This document shows positions 15,445 through 22,203 of a stretch of DNA of 22,203 nucleotides, piece by piece; positions within the stretch are counted from its first letter, which is position 1; every line of letters starts with the position of its first letter. Below the pieces are notes generated by a model. That model was given only the letters and a program-made list of their open reading frames with translations. It ran no database searches and had not been told where the DNA came from. The position numbers were made by a program, and so were the translations under genes. Location of the stretch: NCBI GenBank assembly GCA_030432815.1, contig JAUILB010000010.1, positions 1-22,203 on the forward strand. The letters are read 5' to 3'. This DNA comes from Alphaproteobacteria bacterium. GTDB taxonomy: Bacteria; Pseudomonadota; Alphaproteobacteria; Sphingomonadales; Emcibacteraceae.

Positions 15445-15466
15445 TTACGTAGCATAATAATGTCAA
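15438..15466 (-). promoter_or_regulatory. Predicted sigma-70-type promoter of nrdAB
   Basis: On the minus strand TTGACA (15461-15466) is followed after exactly 17 bp by TACCAT (15438-15443). The -35 is perfect and the -10 matches 4 of 6, including the key TA and final T. Both elements overlap NrdR-box-like sequences, the usual arrangement for repression. Confidence 0.55.
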
Positions 15467-15476
15467 CAACTAGTAT
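15461..15476. promoter_or_regulatory. NrdR-box-like site 2 (weaker)
   Basis: TGTCAACAACTAGTAT lies exactly 32 bp from site 1, three helical turns, the spacing expected for tandem NrdR boxes. Its core CAACAACTAGT matches 9 of 11 positions of CWATATMTWGT; the outer bases do not match. It overlaps the -35. Confidence 0.4.
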
Positions 15477-15529
15477 GTCGCTATTTTATAAATTTTCATA
15501 AAATTCAATATTTCTGCGGCCTTCAGGCT

Positions 15530-15549
15530 AAAAAAAAATAATCCGGATT
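15530..15549 (-). terminator. Possible weak terminator after hrpB
   Basis: A few nt beyond the hrpB stop on the minus strand, the palindrome AATCCGGATT (15540-15549) is followed closely by a run of nine T (15538 down to 15530). The stem is short and AT-rich with CCGG in the loop, so the call is weak. Confidence 0.3.
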
Positions 15550-15551
15550 TT

Positions 15552-18041
15552 TTATTTAGTTCTACGGGTAGGAATTGCCGTAAGCGGATCATCCGGCCAG
15601 GGGTGTTTCGGATAGCGGCCTTTCATTTCTTTTTTGATATCGGGATAGGAATTTTGCCAGAAACCCGCAAGGTCTGTTGTAATCTGCAATGGCCTTTGTG
15701 CAGGCGATAAAAGATGGATTGTCAGTTTTTTTGTTCCCCCAAGAATAGTCGGTGTTTGCGTTGCACCGAACATTTCCTGCAGTTTGACCGCAAGAACCGG
15801 AAAGTCGCCACTATAGTCTATTGCGATATTAGATCCACTTGGCACCTTAAGATGAGTTGGCACTCTTTCATCAAGTAATCTGTTTTGATCGTAGCTGAGC
15901 ATAGATTTCAGGATTTCGTACATATCCAGATCAGCCAATGCAGCAATGCTGGTACGACCATCAAGATATGGGCCCAGCCATTGATCAATTGTACCAAGAA
16001 GCGTTTCGTCAGACATATCCGGAAGATCGTTATGAGCCAGCAAAACCCTTTTTCGTAAGGTTATTGCTTTTTCGCTCCAGGGCAGAATTTCAAGGCCGCC
16101 TTTTTTTATACCCTCCATTAGGGCCGCTTTTACAATTTCGGGATCAGGATTTTTGATTGCCTTTTTACCCAGCGGCAGCTTCATAAACATTCTTCGATTT
16201 TCTGATACTACCTTTTTTGTTCTTTCATCAAATAAGGTATGACTGTTTTCAAAAATCTGATCCTCATAAAGTTCTTCAATTTCGGGTTTGGAGATAGACG
16301 CCGCCAGAAAAATGCGCGCGTCACGCACTCCTTTATCAAGGGTGCCTACTGCAATATATTTTTCACTGCCAAGCGGATCATCATCTTTTAACCGCCCACC
16401 CCGGCCACCGGAAAGAAGATAGCTTCCATAATTAACATCTCGACGAATGCCAATCCGATCCGGAAATGCTATCGCAAGGCAGCTGCCTGCCTTTTTCACA
16501 TCATCATGGGATCGCGCTATATCAAATTGTTTTTCCCAAATTCTTACCTGACGGAGTAATTTTTTTGCGCTGCCTACATTTATTCCTAACTTCCTTGCTT
16601 CTGAAATTTCATTTTCCGACACATGTTTTATTGCCTCTAGGCGAAGTTTTATATCTGCTGTAATCAGGTCAGTATTTAATCGAAGCACATCTTTTTCTTC
16701 AAGTAATGCTGCTATCAAAAGAGCCGTCCAGCCAAACCCGATTTTTGTTGCCTTTAAAACCATATGTGCCAGTCGCGGATGCATGGGAAACCGGGACATT
16801 TCCGAACCGTGATCGGTTATTCTGCCGTCCTTATCAAGAGCACCCAATGAATATAGAAGCTCTCTTGCAGCGATTATTGTTGTGACATCCGGTTGATCAA
16901 GCCAGATGAGCTGCGCAGGGTCTTTTATCCCCCAAACCGCCAGATCCAACACCAAAGGCACCAAATCCGATCTTTTAATTTCAGGTTCATTAAAGGGTTT
17001 TAGGGCCCGGTGATTTGCGTCACTCCACAAACGGTAACATATGCCAGCTTCAAGTCGGCCGGCCCTGCCGGCCCTTTGATCGGCAGATGCTTTTGAAACG
17101 GCAACTGTTTCAAGGCTTGCCATTGCGGAACGCGGATCAAAAGTTGATTGCCGCTGTAAGCCACAATCAATAACGATTCGAATTCCTTCAATCGTAAGGC
17201 TGGTTTCCGCAATTGCTGTTGCAAGAACAATTTTTCTTTGCCCGGATGGTGCTGGCAGGATCGCAAGATCCTGTTCTTCAAAAGAAAGCATGCCATACAG
17301 GGAGCATACCATTATTGACTTATCCAAAGTCATCTTTTCCAATCTGTTTTTTGTACGCTCAATCTCACCGGCACCGGGAAGAAATACGAGTATACTGCCC
17401 GTCTCTTCCTTAATTGCGCGAAAAATTGCAGAAGCTGTATAATCCTCAAGCCTTTCATGTTTAGGGGGTGGCAAGTAATGATGCTGCACCGGAAAGCTCC
17501 TGCCCTTACTGGTGATAATTGCCGCGTCCCCTAAAAGTTCTGCTATCCGCTGGCCATCCAATGTCGCAGACATAATCAGAATTTTTAAATCATCCCTTAG
17601 TCCCTGCTGTATATCCAGTGCCAGTGCAAGTCCAAGATCCGAATCAATCGACCTTTCATGAAATTCATCAAAAATGATCATGCCTATATCTTTTAATTCA
17701 GGATCATTTTGAATGCGTCTTATTAAGATCCGTTCCGTGACAACTTCAATTTTTGTCGCTGGGCCAACTTTGCTTTCCAACTTTACCCTGTAGCCAACAG
17801 TTTCACCGACCTTTTGATTAAGCAAACCTGCCATGCGGTGCGCAGCCGAACGGGCAGCAAGACGCCTTGGTTCCAGCATTAGAATTTTTTGTTGTCTGAT
17901 AAATTTTTCATTGAGTAATTCCAAAGGAACAATCGTTGTTTTCCCCGCACCAGGAGGAGCCTGTAAAACCACATTATTATTTGCGGTCAAAACATTTTTT
18001 AATTTGGGAATGATTTCATAAACTGGCAGGTTATTGGTCAT
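15552..18041 (-). CDS. hrpB: ATP-dependent RNA helicase HrpB
   Basis: HrpB is a cytoplasmic DEAH-type helicase of the DExH/RHA group. Its role in most bacteria is not well defined. The protein is 829 aa, close to the E. coli HrpB length. Motifs in order are Walker A QAPPGAGKTT (residues 28-36), LEPRRLAARSAA (Ia), DEFHERS (125-131, the DEAH box with F in place of A, as is usual in HrpB), SATLDG (158-163), VFLPGAGEIER, ETSLTIEGI and QRAGRAGR (VI). The C-terminal part carries the HrpB-specific region with GRGGRL, LGPYLDGRTS and PTHLKVPSGSNIAIDYSG, and ends near HPWPDDPLTAIPTRRTK. The ATG at 18041 has only a weak ribosome-binding site. It is divergent from gltB across a 387-bp region rich in repeats. 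Confidence 0.96.
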   Translation of the reverse strand: MTNNLPVYEIIPKLKNVLTANNNVVLQAPPGAGKTTIVPLELLNEKFIRQQKILMLEPRRLAARSAAHRMAGLLNQKVGETVGYRVKLESKVGPATKIEVVTERILIRRIQNDPELKDIGMIIFDEFHERSIDSDLGLALALDIQQGLRDDLKILIMSATLDGQRIAELLGDAAIITSKGRSFPVQHHYLPPPKHERLEDYTASAIFRAIKEETGSILVFLPGAGEIERTKNRLEKMTLDKSIMVCSLYGMLSFEEQDLAILPAPSGQRKIVLATAIAETSLTIEGIRIVIDCGLQRQSTFDPRSAMASLETVAVSKASADQRAGRAGRLEAGICYRLWSDANHRALKPFNEPEIKRSDLVPLVLDLAVWGIKDPAQLIWLDQPDVTTIIAARELLYSLGALDKDGRITDHGSEMSRFPMHPRLAHMVLKATKIGFGWTALLIAALLEEKDVLRLNTDLITADIKLRLEAIKHVSENEISEARKLGINVGSAKKLLRQVRIWEKQFDIARSHDDVKKAGSCLAIAFPDRIGIRRDVNYGSYLLSGGRGGRLKDDDPLGSEKYIAVGTLDKGVRDARIFLAASISKPEIEELYEDQIFENSHTLFDERTKKVVSENRRMFMKLPLGKKAIKNPDPEIVKAALMEGIKKGGLEILPWSEKAITLRKRVLLAHNDLPDMSDETLLGTIDQWLGPYLDGRTSIAALADLDMYEILKSMLSYDQNRLLDERVPTHLKVPSGSNIAIDYSGDFPVLAVKLQEMFGATQTPTILGGTKKLTIHLLSPAQRPLQITTDLAGFWQNSYPDIKKEMKGRYPKHPWPDDPLTAIPTRRTK

Positions 18042-18076
18042 GGTTATCTGTTTAACCGTTGCCCGAGACTATGTAA

Positions 18077-18154
18077 ATATTCTAATTAATCCGCTGAATT
18101 ATAATTATATTCTAAAATATTCTTTTAAGAATCTTACATGTAAAAGAATATTCT
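18077..18154. repeat. Four helically phased ATATTCT repeats with a 12-bp inverted repeat
   Basis: ATATTCT starts at 18077, 18107, 18117 and 18148, giving spacings of 30, 10 and 31 bp, all close to whole helical turns. The last two copies lie in a perfect 12-bp inverted repeat, AATATTCTTTTA (18116-18127) and TAAAAGAATATT (18141-18152), with a 13-nt centre. This looks like a multi-site protein-binding region on one DNA face. Confidence 0.45.
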
Positions 18155-18241
18155 TCTATAATGGTCATTTTTAATCTTGCATTTTTCAAATCATGCGTTA
18201 AATATAGCACCGGATACAGTTAAAGACTGCAATATATGCGG

Positions 18242-18258
18242 GTTAAACCCTGTTTAAC
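18242..18258. promoter_or_regulatory. Perfect dyad GTTAAAC-CCT-GTTTAAC
   Basis: Seven-bp perfect arms flank a 3-bp centre about 170 bp upstream of gltB. The right arm with its flank, CTGTTTAAC, recurs at 18048-18056 next to the hrpB start. It is a candidate operator for an unknown regulator. Confidence 0.4.
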
Positions 18259-18401
18259 AAAACCGTTCTGTGCAGTTGTCTACAAAAATGCCGGGTAAGG
18301 ACCAAAACATTTTCCAAATAGGAAACATGGTTCGTTACGCTCGGTCTAGTGTGTGTTTTATATACTGGCAAGCTGGTAGATAAATCGCCAATAGTATGAC
18401 A

Positions 18402-18413
18402 AACTTATAAGTT
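18402..18413. repeat. 12-bp palindrome before the gltB ribosome-binding site
   Basis: AACTTATAAGTT is a perfect palindrome ending 2 nt before AAGGA (18416-18420), the gltB Shine-Dalgarno sequence. With no loop it is a poor RNA hairpin and better read as a DNA site or chance. Confidence 0.25.
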
Positions 18414-18428
18414 ATAAGGAATTATTAA

Positions 18429-21400
18429 ATGACCCATCAGGTGCCATTAAATAGTCACGGACTGCCTAAAGCACAAGGCCTGTATGATCCTGAAAATGAA
18501 CACGATGCCTGCGGGATAGGTTTTATTGCAAATATTAAGGGCAAGAAAAGCCATAAAATCGTGCAGCAGGGATTACAAATTCTTGAAAACCTGACGCACC
18601 GGGGGGCTGTCGGGGCTGATCCGCTTGCAGGCGACGGCGCAGGAATCCTTATGCAAGTCCCTGATAAGTTTATGAGGGAAGAAACCAAAAAGCTTGGTAT
18701 TACATTACCAAAAGCCGGCGAGTATGGCGTTTTAATGATTTTTTTACCGCATGAAGAAAAACTCCGAGAGAAAATCAAGGGAATATTCGAAGAACTTGTG
18801 GACCAGGAAGGTCAGAAATTTCTTGGCTGGCGTGACGTGCCAACTGATAATTCCAAATTCAGTGAAAATGTGAAATCAACGGAACCTTTCATTGCTCAGG
18901 GTTTCGTGGGACAGGGCGATGACATAATCAGGAATGGCGATTTCGAACTCAAGTTATATATAATCCGCAAACAACTCTCCAACCGCGTGATTGAACTGGA
19001 AGAAGATACCAGTGCTTATTACGGATGCAGTTGTTCCAGCCGTACGGTTCTTTATAAAGGTATGCTTCTCGCCGGACAGGTTGGCGAATATTATAAAGAC
19101 CTGCTGGATGAACGTGTTGAAACCGCACTTGCCCTTGTGCATCAGCGTTTTTCAACAAACACGTTTCCGACATGGAGTCTGGCGCAGCCTTTTCGCATGG
19201 TTTGTCACAACGGCGAAATTAATACTGTTCGCGGCAATGTGAACTGGATGGCATCCCGTCGGTTCAATATGGCATCCACCATTATCGGTGACGATCTGGA
19301 AAAGCTGTGGCCCCTTATACCGGAAGGGCTATCCGATACAGCCTGTTTCGATAACGCTCTTGAGCTGCTTGTGGCTGGTGGTTACAGCATTACACACGCA
19401 ATGATGATGCTCATTCCGGAAGCATGGGCGGGCAATCCGCTTATGAGCGCCGAGCAACGCGCCTTTTATGAATATCATGCGGCCCTTATGGAACCATGGG
19501 ATGGCCCGGCTGCTGTCGCTTTCACAGATGGCATTCAGATTGGTGCCACCCTTGACCGGAACGGCCTTCGCCCTGCCCGCTACATTGTTACCGATGATGA
19601 CATGGTGATCCTGGCATCCGAAGCAGGTGTTCTTCCGATAAAGGAAGAAAATATATTGCAAAAGTGGCGCCTTCAGCCAGGCAAAATGTTGCTGATCGAT
19701 ACGGCCCAGGGCCGGATCATATCTGATGATGAAATTAAGGCCGAAATGGCAGGCACTTTTGATTATCAGGATATCCTTAACCGTACACAGATTAAACTTG
19801 AAGAACTACCAACCGAAGTAGCACCGCAGCCGTCCAGCGGTGATGACCTGCTGCAAAAACAGCAGGCTTTTGGTTATACACAGGAAGATCTGAAGCTTTT
19901 ATTCCCGCCAATGGTTACCAGCGGACAGGAAGCACTTGGTTCGATGGGTACTGATACGCCCATTTCTGCGCTGTCTGATAAATCAAAAATGCTTTACACA
20001 TACTTCAAGCAGAACTTTGCTCAGGTAACCAACCCGCCGATCGACCCGATCCGTGAAGAAGCCGTCATGTCACTTGTGTCTTTCATTGGGCCAAGGCCAA
20101 ATCTTTTGGACCTGGAAGGTATTGGCACCCATAAAAGACTTGAAGTAAGCCAACCTATATTACGAAACCAGGATCTGGAAAAAATCCGCACCATTGGAGA
20201 TATCCCGGATAATGATTTTCGTACGATAACCATTGACTGCACTTATGATGCGGATAAAGGTGCCGATGGTATGGATAATGCCATTGAAAGTATCTGTCTG
20301 CTTGCTGAGGTTGCGGTGATAGAAGGCGATAACATAATCATTTTGTCTGACCGCAACGTATCACGGGAAAAAATTGCCATTCCGGCGCTGCTTGCGACAT
20401 CTGCCGTGCATCATCATTTGATCCGCAGAGGACTTCGCACATCCGTCGGGATCGTTGTTGAAACTGGTGAAGCACGCGAAGTTCACCATTTCTGCGCTCT
20501 CGCCGGGTATGGGGCAGAAGCTATAAACCCTTATCTTGCATTTGAAACAATTGAAAATATGCTGCCGCAGCTTCCCGAAGAAGTAAATGTGCACACAGCC
20601 AAATCACGCTACGTAAAAGCCATTAACAAAGGCATTCTCAAGGTCATGTCGAAAATGGGAATTTCGACATATCAGTCCTATTGCGGTGCACAGATTTTCG
20701 ATGCCGTCGGCCTTAATAGCGCATTTATTGAACAATATTTCACTAACACTAAAACAGCTATCGAAGGTGTTGGCCTTAAGGAAATAGCAAAAGAAACTGT
20801 GATGCGTCATAAACAGGCCTTCGGTGGAAACCTTATTTATAAAAAGGCTCTTGATGTGGGGGGCGACTACGCGGTTAGGGTACGTGGCGAAGCCCATCAG
20901 TGGAATTATGACAGCATTAGTTCCCTGCAGCATGCCGTACGTGCCAATAATGCTGATACATATGATGAATACGCCCGCATTGTAAATGAACAGTCGCAAA
21001 AGTTGATGACGCCCCGTGGTCTGTTTCAAATCAAATCGCTTGGAAAGGCAATTCCAATTGATGAGGTTGAACCAGCATCCGAAATCGTAAAACGGTTTGC
21101 AACCGGTGCCATGTCATTTGGATCAATCAGCCGCGAAGCCCATACGACGCTGGCAATTGCCATGAATAGAATCGGTGGCAAATCAAACACCGGCGAAGGT
21201 GGTGAGGAGTCAGACCGATTTACACCTGATCGCAATGGTGATCTTCGCCGCAGCGCAATTAAGCAGGTAGCATCCGGCAGGTTTGGTGTCACAACAGAAT
21301 ATCTGGTTAATGCTGATGACATTCAGATAAAAATGGCACAAGGCGCAAAACCCGGCGAAGGCGGGCAGCTGCCAGGCCATAAAGTTGATCCGGTGATTGC

Positions 21401-22203
21401 GAAAGTACGTCATTCTACTCCTGGTGTTGGTCTCATTTCACCACCACCCCATCATGATATTTATTCGATTGAGGATCTGGCGCAGCTTATTTATGATCTG
21501 AAAAATGTAAACCCTGATGCGCGGATAAGTGTAAAGCTAGTCTCTGAAATCGGTGTGGGCACGGTTGCCGCAGGCGTATCAAAAGCAAAAGCAGACCATG
21601 TTACTATTTCAGGTTTCGATGGTGGTACGGGTGCAAGTCCACTGACATCGCTTAAACATGCGGGCTCCCCATGGGAGATAGGGCTTGCTGAAACACAACA
21701 AACGCTTGTGCTGAACCGCCTTAGGGACCGTATTTCAGTACAGGTGGATGGCGGTTTAAAAACAGGGCGGGATGTTATTATAGGCGCGCTTCTCGGCGCC
21801 GATGAATTTGGTTTTGCCACCGCACCACTGATTGCGACAGGCTGCATCATGATGCGTAAATGTCATCTGAATACATGTCCGGTTGGTGTTGCCACACAGG
21901 ATCCTGTGCTTCGCAGGAAGTTTACCGGAAAACCGGAACATGTGGTTAATTACTTCTTCTTCGTCGCCGAGGAAGCAAGGAAAATTATGGCAGAAATGGG
22001 TGTCCGCAGCCTGAATGACATTATTGGGCGTTCTGATCTGTTGGATAAAAATGGCGCAATTTCACACTGGAAGAGTGATGGGCTTGATTTCAGCCGGATT
22101 TTTCATCGTGTTCCTGAAGCCAAAGGCGATGATATTTATAATTCAAAAAAACAGAAGCACGACATTGTTGATATTCTTGACCGGCGTCTGATTGAACAGT
22201 CAA
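18429..22203 (+). CDS. gltB: Glutamate synthase (NADPH) large subunit, 3' end outside window
   Basis: GltB makes glutamate from glutamine and 2-oxoglutarate with electrons from GltD, the central step of ammonia assimilation with GlnA. The visible part is 1258 codons of an expected 1500 or so. The start ATG follows AAGGA by 8 nt. The glutamine amidotransferase domain begins at Cys28 in NEHDACGIGF; this Cys should become the N-terminal nucleophile after removal of a 27-residue propeptide. Further stretches of that domain are QRFSTNTFPTW, CHNGEINT and DRNGLRPARY. The FMN-binding synthase domain starts near residue 890 with ATGAMSFGSISREAH and includes GGKSNTGEGGE, PGEGGQLPGHKV and SGFDGGTGASP. 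The 3Fe-4S ligands are Cys1139, Cys1145 and Cys1150 in CIMMRKCHLNTCPVG. The missing end is the C-terminal beta-helix domain. gltD probably follows. Confidence 0.97.
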   Translation, partial: MTHQVPLNSHGLPKAQGLYDPENEHDACGIGFIANIKGKKSHKIVQQGLQILENLTHRGAVGADPLAGDGAGILMQVPDKFMREETKKLGITLPKAGEYGVLMIFLPHEEKLREKIKGIFEELVDQEGQKFLGWRDVPTDNSKFSENVKSTEPFIAQGFVGQGDDIIRNGDFELKLYIIRKQLSNRVIELEEDTSAYYGCSCSSRTVLYKGMLLAGQVGEYYKDLLDERVETALALVHQRFSTNTFPTWSLAQPFRMVCHNGEINTVRGNVNWMASRRFNMASTIIGDDLEKLWPLIPEGLSDTACFDNALELLVAGGYSITHAMMMLIPEAWAGNPLMSAEQRAFYEYHAALMEPWDGPAAVAFTDGIQIGATLDRNGLRPARYIVTDDDMVILASEAGVLPIKEENILQKWRLQPGKMLLIDTAQGRIISDDEIKAEMAGTFDYQDILNRTQIKLEELPTEVAPQPSSGDDLLQKQQAFGYTQEDLKLLFPPMVTSGQEALGSMGTDTPISALSDKSKMLYTYFKQNFAQVTNPPIDPIREEAVMSLVSFIGPRPNLLDLEGIGTHKRLEVSQPILRNQDLEKIRTIGDIPDNDFRTITIDCTYDADKGADGMDNAIESICLLAEVAVIEGDNIIILSDRNVSREKIAIPALLATSAVHHHLIRRGLRTSVGIVVETGEAREVHHFCALAGYGAEAINPYLAFETIENMLPQLPEEVNVHTAKSRYVKAINKGILKVMSKMGISTYQSYCGAQIFDAVGLNSAFIEQYFTNTKTAIEGVGLKEIAKETVMRHKQAFGGNLIYKKALDVGGDYAVRVRGEAHQWNYDSISSLQHAVRANNADTYDEYARIVNEQSQKLMTPRGLFQIKSLGKAIPIDEVEPASEIVKRFATGAMSFGSISREAHTTLAIAMNRIGGKSNTGEGGEESDRFTPDRNGDLRRSAIKQVASGRFGVTTEYLVNADDIQIKMAQGAKPGEGGQLPGHKVDPVIAKVRHSTPGVGLISPPPHHDIYSIEDLAQLIYDLKNVNPDARISVKLVSEIGVGTVAAGVSKAKADHVTISGFDGGTGASPLTSLKHAGSPWEIGLAETQQTLVLNRLRDRISVQVDGGLKTGRDVIIGALLGADEFGFATAPLIATGCIMMRKCHLNTCPVGVATQDPVLRRKFTGKPEHVVNYFFFVAEEARKIMAEMGVRSLNDIIGRSDLLDKNGAISHWKSDGLDFSRIFHRVPEAKGDDIYNSKKQKHDIVDILDRRLIEQS

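Larger units (their letters stand above)
18042..18428. promoter_or_regulatory. 387-bp divergent hrpB/gltB control region
   Basis: This stretch has no supported gene. It holds four ATATTCT copies near hrpB, a 12-bp inverted repeat, two CTGTTTAAC elements (18048-18056 and 18250-18258), a perfect GTTAAAC-CCT-GTTTAAC dyad, and a 12-bp palindrome just before the gltB ribosome-binding site. No unambiguous -35/-10 pair or sigma-54 site was found for either gene. Confidence 0.5.

Noticed and set aside
15516..15530. GCC-TTCA-GGC mini-hairpin next to a homopolymer run
   Set aside because: The run is poly-A after the hairpin on plus and lies before it on minus, so it is not a terminator in either direction.
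18116..18152. 12-bp inverted repeat as rho-independent terminator
   Set aside because: It lies upstream of both divergent genes, is AT-only in most pairs, and has no U-run on either strand.
18288..18383. 31-codon plus-strand frame upstream of gltB
   Set aside because: No ribosome-binding site and no recognisable protein character; probably chance.
20604..21029. Minus-strand open frame of 141 codons inside gltB
   Set aside because: Antisense to conserved glutamate synthase codons; no family resemblance.
1..22203. Mobile elements, CRISPR arrays, tRNA or rRNA genes
   Set aside because: No transposase, integrase, regularly spaced repeat array, tRNA fold or rRNA stretch was recognised anywhere in the window.

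Overview
The window looks like chromosomal core DNA from a fairly AT-rich, probably marine, flagellated alphaproteobacterium. The evidence is protein content: a FlaEY-like flagellar accessory protein, a glutamate synthase large subunit of the Azospirillum type, HrpB, a YggT-FolD pair, an exosortase-A-type O-glycosylation ligase and an ATP-cone-less class I ribonucleotide reductase. The order cannot be fixed from sequence alone; Emcibacterales, Kordiimonadales or Rhodospirillales-like groups are plausible. No insertion sequence, prophage gene, CRISPR array, tRNA or rRNA was seen, and gene style is uniform, so nothing points to a horizontally acquired island.

Layout. (1) 1-3175, minus: a partial FliL-like secreted or anchored protein behind a 920-aa FlaEY-like protein in which a seven-bladed beta-propeller sits between flagellin/hook-like segments. 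(2) 3371-6837, plus: yggT, folD, a MATE exporter and an overlapping PlsC-type acyltransferase. (3) 6886-9789, plus: an XRE-cupin regulator followed by kbl and tdh, which together convert threonine to glycine and acetyl-CoA. Three copies of the element TATATTGnACA precede the regulator and kbl and suggest an autoregulated threonine-catabolism unit. (4) 9811-9933, minus: a 40-aa membrane miniprotein missed by usual length cut-offs. (5) 10104-11396, plus: an O-antigen-ligase-like membrane protein. (6) 11393-12325: divergent msrA and msrB for methionine sulfoxide repair; MsrB has Ser in place of the usual resolving Cys. (7) 12333-15164, minus: nrdA-nrdB, with a sigma-70-like promoter overlapped by two NrdR-box-like sites and a leader of about 265 nt containing repeats and hairpins. 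(8) 15552-18041, minus: hrpB. (9) 18429-22203, plus: gltB, cut by the window end.

I found no convincing novel defence or biosynthetic system. The points most worth a second look are the operator repeats around the XRE-cupin/kbl genes, the helically phased ATATTCT repeats in the hrpB/gltB divergent promoter, the nrdA leader, the 40-aa miniprotein and the chimeric FlaEY-like protein.
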